Assembly (NCBI RefSeq): GCF_003345295.1
Contig: NZ_CP031055.1
Span: 3,457,947 to 3,521,946, forward strand
Reading direction: 5' to 3'
Origin: Vibrio splendidus
Lineage (GTDB): Bacteria; Pseudomonadota; Gammaproteobacteria; Enterobacterales; Vibrionaceae
Length of the DNA stretch: 64,000 nucleotides
Shown piece after piece: positions 8,445-16,173 of this stretch. The position numbers and the translations under genes were made by a program. Positions within the stretch are counted from its first letter, which is position 1, and each line of letters opens with the position of its first letter. The notes beneath the pieces were generated by a model that did no database searches, was not told where the DNA came from, and was given only the letters and a program-made list of their open reading frames with translations.

Positions 8445-9524
8445 ATGTCACTGTTTGAATACGTTATCGAACTCTCTATGTTTTTCTTTCTCTCCTTTTC
8501 GGTGTTGTACTGCATGCGTAAAGTGGGCTATGTCATTGGCTTGGTCGATAAACCGAATACCAGAAAACATCATGAAGGTGTGGTTCCTTTGGTGGGTGGG
8601 ATCTCTCTCTGCATTACCGTGTTGTACTTCCTTTACGTGAATGCGGATGAATTCAAGAGGGTTGAGATAGCCGCAGCGTGTTTGACGGTATTGGTATTGA
8701 TTGGGGTGGCCGACGACCGTTTTGACATCAGTTTTAAGCTCCGAATGGGCGTTCAAGCTATCTTAGCTTTGGTCATCATGAACTATACGGGGTTAACCCT
8801 CTCTCATGTAGGTAATGTGTTCGGATTGGGTGTGCTGGATTTCCCTATAGTGGTCGATAGCATTGTTACTGTCATTGCCGTGATCGGTGCCATTAACGCC
8901 TTTAACATGGTCGATGGTATTGATGGGCTATTGGGTGGTTTGAGCATGGTGGTCTTTGCATCGTTAGGTGTGGTGTTCTTCGCTTATGAACTCGAGTTTT
9001 ATACCTTTTTTATGGCAGTGATGGTGGTGATTCTATTGCCCTTCGTTCTGTTCAATTTGGGTTATTTTGGCAAATTGCGTAAAGTGTTTATGGGCGATGC
9101 CGGTAGCATGATGATCGGCTTCATTGTCATCTGGGTTTTAATTGGAGGGACACAGTCTGAAGAGGGGCCTTATATTATTCGCCCTGTAACAGCCTTATGG
9201 TTAATCGCAGTGCCTTTGATTGATATGATGGCCATTATGATCCGTCGGATTCGTAAAGGGCACTCTCCATTCAAACCCGACCGTGAGCATTTTCACCACA
9301 TTATGCAACGCATCGGTTTTACACCGCGTGAGTCTTTAGTAGTGATTTGCTTGGTGCAGTTGGTCTATTCTACTTTGGGCCTCTTAGGCGAATACTTCCA
9401 AGTGCCTGAATATGTTATGTTCTACACCATTGTGGCGTGTTTCTTATTCCACACTTACGCGATGACGCACTCGTTTAAGATGGCGAAGATAGTAAGAAAG
9501 TGGAAGAAGCTAGAAGCGAAATAG
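8445..9524 (+). CDS. wecA: WecA-type undecaprenyl-phosphate N-acetylhexosamine-1-phosphate transferase (copy 1)
   Basis: 359 residues with about eleven membrane spans. Family motifs are intact: 'GLVDKPNTRKHH' and 'PLVGG' near residues 32-52, 'FNMVDGIDGL' near 153-162 (Asp-rich catalytic loop), 'VFMGDAGSMMIG' near 213, and 'PFKPDREHFHHI' near 276-287. It starts lipid-linked glycan assembly by transferring GlcNAc-1-P (or a related sugar) from the UDP-sugar to undecaprenyl phosphate at the inner membrane. Position after the UDP-L-FucNAc cluster suggests it supplies the acceptor for WbuB. A second, divergent copy sits tail-to-tail at 9821-10885. ATG 8445 has AAAGG about 11-15 bases upstream. Confidence 0.9.
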   Translation: MSLFEYVIELSMFFFLSFSVLYCMRKVGYVIGLVDKPNTRKHHEGVVPLVGGISLCITVLYFLYVNADEFKRVEIAAACLTVLVLIGVADDRFDISFKLRMGVQAILALVIMNYTGLTLSHVGNVFGLGVLDFPIVVDSIVTVIAVIGAINAFNMVDGIDGLLGGLSMVVFASLGVVFFAYELEFYTFFMAVMVVILLPFVLFNLGYFGKLRKVFMGDAGSMMIGFIVIWVLIGGTQSEEGPYIIRPVTALWLIAVPLIDMMAIMIRRIRKGHSPFKPDREHFHHIMQRIGFTPRESLVVICLVQLVYSTLGLLGEYFQVPEYVMFYTIVACFLFHTYAMTHSFKMAKIVRKWKKLEAK

Positions 9525-9577
9525 TTTGATGTGTCGTTAACGGACGGGTCTACTATCGCAGTACTTAGCTGGTTAAA

Positions 9578-9654
9578 TTATAGAGTTATAGAGTTATAGA
9601 GTTATAGAGTTATAGAGTTATAGAGTTATAGAGTTATAGAGTTATAGAGTTATA
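9578..9654. repeat. 8-bp tandem repeat array (TTATAGAG x 9.6)
   Basis: Nine perfect TTATAGAG units (9578-9649) plus TTATA. It lies 53 bp beyond the stop of wecA copy 1 and before a shared terminator. No variation between units is seen, which suggests recent slippage expansion. Confidence 0.97.
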
Positions 9655-9691
9655 TCAGTTAAGTCACAATAGTTTAGACTAAGACAAACAT

Positions 9692-9735
9692 AAAAAAAGG
9701 GCCCAATTTCATATCGAGATTGGGCCCTTTTTTCG
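9692..9735. terminator. Bidirectional terminator between the two wecA genes
   Basis: A 15-bp stem (9693-9707 with 9719-9733) carries an A run on one side and a T run on the other, so it can end transcription of both convergent genes. Confidence 0.93.
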
Positions 9736-9820
9736 TTTAGCTTGAGAAGTTTTAGATGTGAGCGCTTTTGCTCTGAATCATCTTCACTTGAAACCTAAGC
9801 CATTAATACACTTCTAATTA

Positions 9821-10885
9821 TTAGTACACTTTCTCAGGAAGGTTACGATAACTTCTAATCCAACTTGTGATGCGCCAAACATAGCTCATGGCTACAGTGT
9901 ATGAAGCAAAACACATCATAAACAGGATGAACATGGTCGATTCAGCTATCTCTAGGAACTCTCCGTAGATACCGAAGCCTGCAAAGCTACTTGCGATAGC
10001 ACAAATGATGGCGAGCGTTTGTCGTGATGTAAAACCAAGACGCTGGAAGATGTGGTGTAGGTGTTCACGGTCAGGCTTGAAAGGGGAGTCACCGCGGCGC
10101 ACGCGTCGGAACATGATCGCAGTCATATCCATCAGTGGCACTGCAATCAACCACAGTGCAGTTATTGGTCTCATCATAGCTTCTGATGGATCTTGGCTTG
10201 CGCCCAGCAGTAACCAAATCACAGTAAAGCCAATCATCATGCTGCCAGCATCCCCCATGAAAACTCTACGCTCTCGTCCAAGAATACCAAGATTCATTAA
10301 GATATAGGGAATAGTCGCGGCAATGAATACAGCACACAAGTAAGCTAAGCCGTGTTGACTGTCGATTTTGAGCAAAATGGCGATACCCGCAAAGGTCACA
10401 ATCGCAAGGCCACCCAACAGGCCATCAATGCCATCGACCATATTGAACGCATTGATAGCACCAATCACAGCAAGTACCGTAACTACAGGGCTAAGAAACC
10501 CTAAGTGCAGTTCTCCGGTTCCAAAGAGGTTACCAATGTGCTCTAGTCGGATATCGGCGAAATACATCATGCAAATGGAGAGGATCGCTTGAACCACAAG
10601 GCGAATCTTGAAACTGATATCGAATTTGTCATCAAGAGCGCCGATAAAAATCAGCGCGGCGATAGAGGCTAAAAAGAGCTGGCTATGGGGGATCACATCG
10701 GAGTGCGTGAGGATAAACTGGCCTATCGATAAACTGATAGCGATACCGCCGACAAGTGGGATAGCGCCCTTGTGCAGCTTTCTTTCATTGGGTTTATCTA
10801 CTAAGCCGATGACTTTTGCTACTTTTCGCATTAAAAAGAGTGAGGAAAAGGAGAAGAAACCAACAAATGATAGCTCTAATAACAT
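9821..10885 (-). CDS. wecA: WecA-type undecaprenyl-phosphate N-acetylhexosamine-1-phosphate transferase (copy 2)
   Basis: 354 residues from ATG 10885; an upstream in-frame ATG at 10930 would add 15 polar residues. The shorter start is favoured because it leads directly into the first membrane span and fits the family length. All catalytic motifs are present: 'GLVDKPNERKLH', 'PLVGG', 'FNMVDGIDGLLGG', 'VFMGDAGSMMIG' and 'PFKPDREHLHHI'. It catalyses the same first step as copy 1 but is clearly diverged in the membrane spans. Two WecA enzymes may serve different glycans (for example O-antigen and exopolysaccharide) or be replaceable parts of an exchanging locus. The gene is transcribed towards copy 1 and shares its terminator. 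Confidence 0.9.
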   Translation of the reverse strand: MLLELSFVGFFSFSSLFLMRKVAKVIGLVDKPNERKLHKGAIPLVGGIAISLSIGQFILTHSDVIPHSQLFLASIAALIFIGALDDKFDISFKIRLVVQAILSICMMYFADIRLEHIGNLFGTGELHLGFLSPVVTVLAVIGAINAFNMVDGIDGLLGGLAIVTFAGIAILLKIDSQHGLAYLCAVFIAATIPYILMNLGILGRERRVFMGDAGSMMIGFTVIWLLLGASQDPSEAMMRPITALWLIAVPLMDMTAIMFRRVRRGDSPFKPDREHLHHIFQRLGFTSRQTLAIICAIASSFAGFGIYGEFLEIAESTMFILFMMCFASYTVAMSYVWRITSWIRSYRNLPEKVY

Positions 10886-11151
10886 GATGAACTCTAGCCA
10901 ATTTTTTGTATGAAGTTTAATTGCGTGCATCTTACGTTAAAAGTATCAATATGTACACTCAGTTGAGTATGTTTTGTTCGTTGTTTTTTGAGTGTGACAT
11001 TTGGTTTTAGTATGCAATTTAATGTTAATTAAGAATGGTGGCTACGCTGCTTTAGTCAATATTATTGCTTAGTCTTTGTAGGTGCCTTAAACACAAAATG
11101 ACGCTTTTTTTCACATTCGATTATCCTACCTGCGCCCTTTCTTGATCTTCC

Positions 11152-11178
11152 ACTACAGTTTTGACTGTAAACTGTAGT
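11152..11178. promoter_or_regulatory. Inverted repeat in the gpmI promoter region
   Basis: ACTACAGTTT (11152-11161) and AAACTGTAGT (11169-11178) form a perfect 10-bp inverted repeat with a 7-base spacer. It covers the likely -35 (TTGACT 11161-11166; a weak -10, TACGCT, follows 17 bp later) and overlaps the HexR-like site. The rest of the gap (10886-11150) shows nothing clear. Confidence 0.55.
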
Positions 11179-11187
11179 AAAATTACG
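11173..11187 (+). promoter_or_regulatory. HexR-like operator upstream of gpmI
   Basis: TGTAGTAAAATTACG matches 14 of 15 positions of the HexR consensus TGTARTWWWAYTACA as I recall it from Shewanella and Vibrio regulon studies. It lies 50 bp before the gpmI ATG. HexR controls central carbon genes in response to 2-keto-3-deoxy-6-phosphogluconate, so a glycolytic gene fits. Confidence 0.6.
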
Positions 11188-11236
11188 CTAATTTGTTTTT
11201 ATACCGATTTATTTTGAATTGAACGAGGTCAGTCCT

Positions 11237-12769
11237 ATGTCAGCTAAGAAGCCAATGGCTCTAGTGATCCTTGACGGTTACGGTTACCGTGAAGACAACC
11301 AAGACAACGCTATCGCGAACGCTAATACACCCGTATTAGACGGTCTTATTGCTAACCAACCTAACACGCTAATCTCGGCTTCTGGCTTAGATGTAGGCCT
11401 ACCAGATGGCCAAATGGGTAACTCCGAAGTGGGTCACACCAACATCGGTGCGGGTCGCGTGGTATACCAAGATTTAACGCGCATTACTAAATCAATCGCA
11501 GACGGCGAATTCGGTCAAACTGAAGCGCTAGTAAATGCTGTAGATAAAGCGGTTAAAGCAGACAAAGCCGTGCACATCATGGGTCTTATGTCTCCAGGTG
11601 GCGTTCACTCTCATGAAGATCACATCTACGCAGCCGTTGAAATGGCAGCAGAGCGTGGCGCAGAGAAAATCTACCTACACGCATTCCTAGACGGTCGTGA
11701 TACACCGCCACGTAGCGCAGAAAATACACTAGCACGCTTCCAAGAGTTGTTCGCTAAGTTAGGTAAAGGCCGTGTGGCTTCGCTTATTGGTCGTTACTAC
11801 GCAATGGACCGCGACAACAACTGGGATCGCGTTCAAGAATCTTACGACCTACTGACTCAAGCGAAAGGTGAATTCACGTTTGATACAGCTGTTGCTGGCC
11901 TAGAAGCGGCTTACGCTCGTGATGAAAACGATGAGTTCGTGAAAGCGACGGAAATCAAAGCAGAAGGCGAAGAATCTGCCGCTATCGTTGATGGCGATGC
12001 GGTTATCTTCATGAACTACCGTGCTGACCGTGCGCGTGAAATTACTCGTGCATTCGTACCTAACTTCGACGGTTTTGAGCGTAGTGTATTCCCAGCAATC
12101 GACTTTGTGATGCTGACTCAATACGCAGCAGACATCCCACTGCTTTGTGCATTCCCACCGGCTTCTTTAGAGAACACCTACGGCGAATGGCTATCGAAAG
12201 AAGGCAAAACGCAGCTACGTATCTCTGAAACAGAGAAATACGCGCACGTGACGTTCTTCTTCAACGGCGGTAAAGAAGACGAGTTTGAAGGCGAAGAGCG
12301 TCAGCTTGTTGCTTCTCCAAAAGTAGCGACTTACGACCTACAGCCAGAAATGAGCGCTCCAGAGCTAACTGAAAAGCTAGTTGCAGCAATCAAAGGCGGT
12401 AAATACGACGCTATCGTTTGTAACTTCCCTAACTGTGACATGGTTGGCCACACTGGCGTTTACGATGCAGCGGTTAAAGCGGTAGAGTCGCTAGACGAAT
12501 GTCTGGGTAAAGTGGTTGAAGCAATCAAAGAAGCCGATGGCCAATTGCTAATCACAGCTGACCACGGTAACGCGGAAATGATGGTAAACCCAGAAACGGG
12601 CGGCATCCACACGGCGCACACGAACCTACCTGTTCCACTTATCTATGTAGGTAGCAAAGACGTTGAGTTCAAAGAAGGTGGTAAGCTGTCTGACTTAGCA
12701 CCAACGATGCTTTCTCTGTCTGGTATTGCAATTCCGGCTGAGATGTCAGGTGACGTGATCGTTAAATAG
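11237..12769 (+). CDS. gpmI: 2,3-bisphosphoglycerate-independent phosphoglycerate mutase
   Basis: 510 residues, the usual family length. ATG 11237 has GAGG 8 bases upstream; a TTG at 11219 in frame is less likely. The alkaline-phosphatase-like core has 'LDGYGYRED' near residue 12, the catalytic serine in 'NSEVGHTNIGAGR' (Ser63), and the metal-binding 'TADHGNAEMM' near residue 440. It interconverts 3- and 2-phosphoglycerate with two Mn ions in glycolysis and gluconeogenesis in the cytoplasm. It is monocistronic: convergent wecA copy 2 is divergent upstream, and a terminator follows. Codon use is that of a highly expressed gene. A HexR-like site and an inverted repeat lie in its promoter region. 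Confidence 0.97.
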   Translation: MSAKKPMALVILDGYGYREDNQDNAIANANTPVLDGLIANQPNTLISASGLDVGLPDGQMGNSEVGHTNIGAGRVVYQDLTRITKSIADGEFGQTEALVNAVDKAVKADKAVHIMGLMSPGGVHSHEDHIYAAVEMAAERGAEKIYLHAFLDGRDTPPRSAENTLARFQELFAKLGKGRVASLIGRYYAMDRDNNWDRVQESYDLLTQAKGEFTFDTAVAGLEAAYARDENDEFVKATEIKAEGEESAAIVDGDAVIFMNYRADRAREITRAFVPNFDGFERSVFPAIDFVMLTQYAADIPLLCAFPPASLENTYGEWLSKEGKTQLRISETEKYAHVTFFFNGGKEDEFEGEERQLVASPKVATYDLQPEMSAPELTEKLVAAIKGGKYDAIVCNFPNCDMVGHTGVYDAAVKAVESLDECLGKVVEAIKEADGQLLITADHGNAEMMVNPETGGIHTAHTNLPVPLIYVGSKDVEFKEGGKLSDLAPTMLSLSGIAIPAEMSGDVIVK

Positions 12770-12793
12770 CTTTTAACTTTCATCGAATACTAG

Positions 12794-12826
12794 AACGGCT
12801 GCACGCGAGTGTGGCCGTTTTTTTTT
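12794..12826 (+). terminator. Rho-independent terminator of gpmI
   Basis: An 11-bp stem (12794-12804 with 12809-12819, two G-U pairs, loop GCGA) followed by a T run. Confidence 0.9.
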
Positions 12827-12844
12827 GTGATTTTTTTGGACTCA

Positions 12845-13015
12845 ATATTATACCAATCGTAGTAAATAGCAGGTCACCCTCACGTGTTAAAAACTTCGAT
12901 AACTTCGTTAGAATTTTTACTTGTAGAATAACCACTTATCGAAACTTCCTATCGAAAAAATCAGCCTTGTTCTCAAGCTTTTTCCTGCTTCTATTTTATG
13001 GCTGATATGGCCGAC
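12845..13015. repeat. Possible dispersed non-coding repeat element (MITE-like half)
   Basis: Begins 'ATTATACCAATCGTAGTAAA' and continues without coding character. This opening resembles an intergenic repeat I recall from Vibrio and Shewanella genomes that ends in TACTACGATTGGTATTA. Here the matching opposite end is missing, so it could be a decayed half. The following stretch to 13180 has imperfect repeats of 'ATAAGCATGAG' type (13038-13100) and no gene. Confidence 0.35.
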
Positions 13016-13185
13016 CCCGATCTTGATGAGTCTGATTATGATCATAAGCATGAGTCTTGAGTCTGCTTATAAACATGAGCCTTCTTATAAACATAAGCAT
13101 CGAAGCGAAATCTATTCATCCCCCATTGTTTAGCAAATGAACAAAACCTTGCACATCAATTTTGTTAGTGCTAATTTGCTAAGTA

Positions 13186-13215
13186 TTGAACGATCGTTCA
13201 GTTTCAATCTAATAT
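13186..13215 (+). promoter_or_regulatory. Promoter overlapped by a TetR-type palindromic operator
   Basis: TGAACGATCGTTCA (13187-13200) is a perfect 14-bp palindrome of the form used by TetR-family repressors. It covers the -35 TTGAAC (13186-13191); the -10 TAATAT follows at 13210-13215 with an 18-bp spacer. The arrangement is a typical repressible promoter driving the membrane-protein gene at 13299. No TetR gene is present in the window. Confidence 0.65.
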
Positions 13216-13298
13216 GATTGGTTTGATGAAGATAAACGCGATAAACCTTGGGGTGTTTTTCTATTCAAACTGTTCTATTTCTCATGGAAGTCAAAAGT

Positions 13299-13781
13299 AT
13301 GAATAAAAAGACGCTTATTATGACATTTGTTGTCGGCTTGATGGCTAGTATCGCCTTTATCCTGATTCAGCCTTTGTTTGGTATGTCGACCCTGACATCT
13401 CGACACGCTGCTGCGTACGTGACGTTAGGTGGCTACGATCCAACGAGTGCATTGGTGTTGTCGTGGGTTGTGCATGTTGGCGTTTCATTGTGTTATGCCT
13501 TTCTTTCGAACCTTATTTTTATCTTCAATTCATCGCTTTCCGTCAACCTCATCCAAATCGCCGTATTGGGTTGGATAACCACGCTTATTGCAACGCCAGC
13601 CAATGAATGGGTGGTGAAACTGGTGACGACAAAACAATTTCCGCCTATCAGTTCGTTATCTGCACTGAACACCGATGTTGGGCCTAAGTTATGGCTGCAT
13701 ATTTTGTTTTTTGTTCTTATCGTTGGTGGGTTATGGCTGACGAAAAAACAACGTTTCGCTATGGCTGTTGCGAAGATTTAA
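13299..13781 (+). CDS. Small integral membrane protein of unknown function
   Basis: 160 residues from ATG 13299, chosen because GGAAG lies 8 bases upstream; a TTG at 13248 is unlikely. Four hydrophobic segments are visible: residues about 5-25, 45-65, 75-95 and 130-150. The loop between spans 3 and 4 holds 'PANEWVVKLVTTKQFPP'. I do not recognise the family. The gene stands alone behind a promoter with a TetR-type operator, so it may belong to a drug- or fatty-acid-responsive regulon. Its last codons and stop are part of a 21-bp tandem duplication. Confidence 0.75.
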   Translation: MNKKTLIMTFVVGLMASIAFILIQPLFGMSTLTSRHAAAYVTLGGYDPTSALVLSWVVHVGVSLCYAFLSNLIFIFNSSLSVNLIQIAVLGWITTLIATPANEWVVKLVTTKQFPPISSLSALNTDVGPKLWLHILFFVLIVGGLWLTKKQRFAMAVAKI

Positions 13782-13804
13782 AGGGCTGTCGCGAAGATTT
13801 AAAG
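13763..13804. repeat. 21-bp tandem duplication across a stop codon
   Basis: 13763-13783 is repeated at 13784-13804 with one base difference (T to C). The first copy encodes the last residues and stop of the membrane protein; the second is a non-coding echo. Confidence 0.95.
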
Positions 13805-13874
13805 AGCACTTAAATAGCTATCTTGGTTTATTCGGCTACCTGTTTGTTTGCCATTTTTAGCTCGTTGTCTACTA

Positions 13875-14354
13875 TTACTCGCTGTTTATCATTCTCAGCT
13901 CAAAGTTCAACAACCACTCTTTGCGGTTCATGCCGCCGGTGTAGCCCGTTAATGTACCGTTCGCACCAATCACTCGATGGCAGGGGACAACAATGCTAAA
14001 CGGGTTTTTACCGTTCGCACCACCGACTGCCCTTACGGCTTTCGGGTTGTCCATTCTTTTCGCTTGCTCGCCATAGCTGATGGTTTCCCCGTAAGGGATG
14101 CTGGTCAATGCGACCCAGGCTTTGAGTTGAAAATCGGTACCTTTGGGTTCTAAAGGTAAGTCAAAACGGGTGCGTTGGCCTGCAAAGTATTCGTCTAACT
14201 GTTTCGCCGCCAGTTGGCAAAGTTCATCTGGATTGCTAGTCATTAGCTCTTCGTGATTTACATGGTCAATTTCAATAAGCGATACACCATTACTCACAAT
14301 GATCATCTTGCCAATCGGCGCGTCGTAAAGCATTTTGTAAGTGGTGTCTTCCAT
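13875..14354 (-). CDS. ogt: Methylated-DNA--[protein]-cysteine S-methyltransferase
   Basis: 159 residues, the length of Ogt/AGT proteins. The active-site 'VVPCHRVIG' is present near residue 125-133, preceded by 'IPYGETISYGEQAKRM' (helix-turn-helix region) and followed by 'GYTGGMNRKEWLL'. It repairs O6-alkylguanine by moving the alkyl group to its own cysteine, one protein per lesion. No Ada-type N-terminal domain. It is transcribed away from the upstream MATE exporter on the same strand; a 10-bp tandem repeat lies between the two. No regulatory site was seen. Confidence 0.95.
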   Translation of the reverse strand: MEDTTYKMLYDAPIGKMIIVSNGVSLIEIDHVNHEELMTSNPDELCQLAAKQLDEYFAGQRTRFDLPLEPKGTDFQLKAWVALTSIPYGETISYGEQAKRMDNPKAVRAVGGANGKNPFSIVVPCHRVIGANGTLTGYTGGMNRKEWLLNFELRMINSE

Positions 14355-14386
14355 GGACTGTTTCTCTCTTTTTCGTCTTTAGTATT

Positions 14387-14424
14387 TCTTATCTGTTCTT
14401 ATCTGTTCTTATCTGTTCTTATCT
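14387..14424. repeat. 10-bp tandem repeat (ATCTGTTCTT x 3.5)
   Basis: ATCTGTTCTT at 14391-14420 in three perfect copies with partial units at both ends. It lies 33 bp upstream of the ogt start and beyond the MATE gene's stop. Confidence 0.93.
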
Positions 14425-14510
14425 TAAAGCCTTTCGTATCTCGAAACTCTCATCTCGCTGGCTCGCACCTAGCTTATTCGCCTCTCGCATCTGCTTTAGC
14501 CCTTACACGA
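14425..14510. repeat. Degenerate copy of the dispersed TATCTCG/CATCTGC repeat
   Basis: 'TTTCGTATCTCG' at 14433 and 'CTCGCATCTGCTTTA' near 14485-14505 resemble the outer parts of the better preserved 43-44 bp repeats at 16002 and 23907, separated by diverged sequence. The 3' end of the MATE gene runs into it. Confidence 0.4.
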
Positions 14511-15817
14511 AGCGCAAAGCAATACCCGGATATACCGCCCATGATGTTTCCTAGTGCTAAGCCAACAAACATCCCTTCGACACCATCGACTTGGCTGCCT
14601 ATCCACGCAAAGGGCAAGGTAAACACAAACAAGCGCATGAAGCTCCATTGGAAGGCTTTAAGTGGTTGATGCATTGCGTTCATGCCGCTGATCAACATCA
14701 TCACAATGCCTTGAAATCCATAGCTAAAGGGCACTACTAGCAGGTAATGCCACAATATGCCTCGCACCGACTCTTCTTGAGAGAATAGGGCGGCTAAAGG
14801 AATGCTCAGTGGCACCATCATTAAGAAGACTAACCCTTGGAATAATATGGCAAAACGCATGCTTAGAAACAGTGCCTTAAAGCTGCGTTGAGGGTTGTTC
14901 GCGCCAAAGTTCTGCGCCATGAAAGGTGTAAGAGCAGAAGTAAGAGACATCAACACAATGATCAGAATGGACTCAATACGTTGCGCTGCGCCATACGCCG
15001 CCACCGCTTCAGTACCTTGCTTGGCCAGCATCATCATGATGATAGCGCCAGCAAGTGGATTCAGAGCGTTAGACAGAGCGGCTGGTGTGCCTATTTTTAG
15101 GATCTGTCGCCAGTCACTGACGATGTTTTTCAGCTTAGGAGGAGCAAGCAGTTTTTCTCGTACGGTCAACACGTACAGTGAGCCACACAAAGCACCAAAC
15201 CAACTGAAACCACTGGCAATGGCTGCGCCTTGAATCCCCAGTTCAGGGAAAGGCCCATAACCGAAGATGAGCAGCGGATCTAAAATTCCATTGATAAGCC
15301 CAGCCAGTAGCATGATCTTGGCGGGCGTTTTTGTATCACCGGTCGCTCGAATCGCGCTATTGCCTGCCATGGGAATGACCAACAATGGGATCGCGAGATA
15401 CCACACCGACATGTATTCCGATATCAGCGGCAGCAACTCTTGCTTTGCCCCTAACAGGGTGAACATAGGCTCTAAGAAAGTAATACCTAGCGTAGAAGCG
15501 CAGCCGACAAGAAGCAGAGCCAACAATAAGCCATGACAGGTAAAGCGCGCTGCATTTTGTGCGCTGCCTTGGCCAAGTAACCGACCGATACATGTCGATA
15601 AGCCAATACCAATCCCCATGGTGATGCAGTTGATGGCAAAGGTGACTGGAAAGGTAAAACTCACCGCTGCTAAGGCTTGGGTGCCCAGCAATGAGATGAA
15701 GAAAGTATCGACGAGGTTAAACATCAAGATCGCCACCATACCGAATATGGTCGGTATGGTCATGGTACGCAATGTACTCTCAATAGGGGCAGTTAATAGC
15801 CCGTGCTTATCTTGCAT
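14474..15817 (-). CDS. MATE-family multidrug/sodium antiporter
   Basis: 447 residues from ATG 15817; longer in-frame starts add a basic low-complexity stretch unlike the family. About twelve membrane spans arranged as two homologous halves, starting 'TIPTIFGMVAILMFNLVDTFF'-like sequence (residues about 20-40), 'GTQALAAVSFTFP', and 'GIGLSTCIGRLLGQG' near 80-95, typical of MATE transporters. These export cationic drugs and dyes with Na+ or H+ influx. The substrate cannot be predicted. The C-terminal codons run into the degenerate repeat at 14425-14510. No clear Shine-Dalgarno sequence precedes the start. It is divergent from groES. Confidence 0.9.
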   Translation of the reverse strand: MQDKHGLLTAPIESTLRTMTIPTIFGMVAILMFNLVDTFFISLLGTQALAAVSFTFPVTFAINCITMGIGIGLSTCIGRLLGQGSAQNAARFTCHGLLLALLLVGCASTLGITFLEPMFTLLGAKQELLPLISEYMSVWYLAIPLLVIPMAGNSAIRATGDTKTPAKIMLLAGLINGILDPLLIFGYGPFPELGIQGAAIASGFSWFGALCGSLYVLTVREKLLAPPKLKNIVSDWRQILKIGTPAALSNALNPLAGAIIMMMLAKQGTEAVAAYGAAQRIESILIIVLMSLTSALTPFMAQNFGANNPQRSFKALFLSMRFAILFQGLVFLMMVPLSIPLAALFSQEESVRGILWHYLLVVPFSYGFQGIVMMLISGMNAMHQPLKAFQWSFMRLFVFTLPFAWIGSQVDGVEGMFVGLALGNIMGGISGYCFALRVRAKADARGE

Positions 15818-15884
15818 GTAAAACGCCGATAGAAACCAAAAGCGTAGGATAAACAGATGCGGGCGGGAAGGGAATAGCTTAAAA

Positions 15885-15921
15885 GCAGATACGAGATGCG
15901 GGTAAACGAGTATCGAAGAGC
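15885..15921 (+). repeat. Dispersed repeat unit, left arm of inverted pair
   Basis: A 37-bp copy beginning GCAGATACGAGATGCGGGTA and ending GTATCGAAGAGC, similar to the units at 23907-23994. It faces an inverted copy at 16002-16040, so the pair could form a large stem. Confidence 0.8.
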
Positions 15922-15959
15922 TAAAAGCGGAGAAAAGAAAAGCAGCCTTCTTTTGCTTA

Positions 15960-15999
15960 ACCCCCTGACATTTACACAAGATTATTCGCAGGGGCGTTT
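15960..15999 (+). terminator. Possible terminator-like stem between the repeat arms
   Basis: CCCCTG (15962-15967) and CAGGGG (15989-15994) can pair around a 21-base loop with CGTTTTTG after it. No gene on this strand ends just upstream, so its role is unclear; it may be part of the repeat element. Confidence 0.35.
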
Positions 16000-16001
16000 T
16001 T

Positions 16002-16053
16002 GCTTTTCGTATCTCGCATCCCGTTTACTCGCATCTGCTCTTATCTGCTCTTT
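16002..16053 (-). repeat. Dispersed repeat unit, right arm of inverted pair
   Basis: On the minus strand reads GAGCAGATGCGAGTAAACGG then GATGCGAGATACGAAAAGC, matching the 44-bp units at 23907-23994. An extra TTATCTGCTCTTT follows. It ends 26 bp before the groE promoter. Confidence 0.85.
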
Positions 16054-16078
16054 GGATCACAATTTTTATCTTTTCCCC

Positions 16079-16106
16079 CTTGGGTTCTTCCACATCGCCC
16101 CAACAT
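16079..16106 (+). promoter_or_regulatory. Sigma-32 (heat shock) promoter of groESL
   Basis: CTTGGG (16079-16084), 13-bp spacer, CCCCAACAT (16098-16106) fits the RpoH consensus CTTGAA-N13-15-CCCCAT. It lies about 68 bp before the groES ATG. No CIRCE element was found. Confidence 0.75.
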
Positions 16107-16173
16107 ATTGGGTAACCCCATGCCAATCGTGGCAACTATCAAATTAAATGGAAATTATCAGGAGATCCGACCG

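Noticed and set aside
10005..10913. Several open frames opposite wecA copy 2
   Set aside because: They are antisense shadows of a gene with complete family motifs.
12811..13005. Possible 64-residue protein after gpmI
   Set aside because: It starts within the terminator, has no ribosome site, and matches the non-coding repeat-like region.
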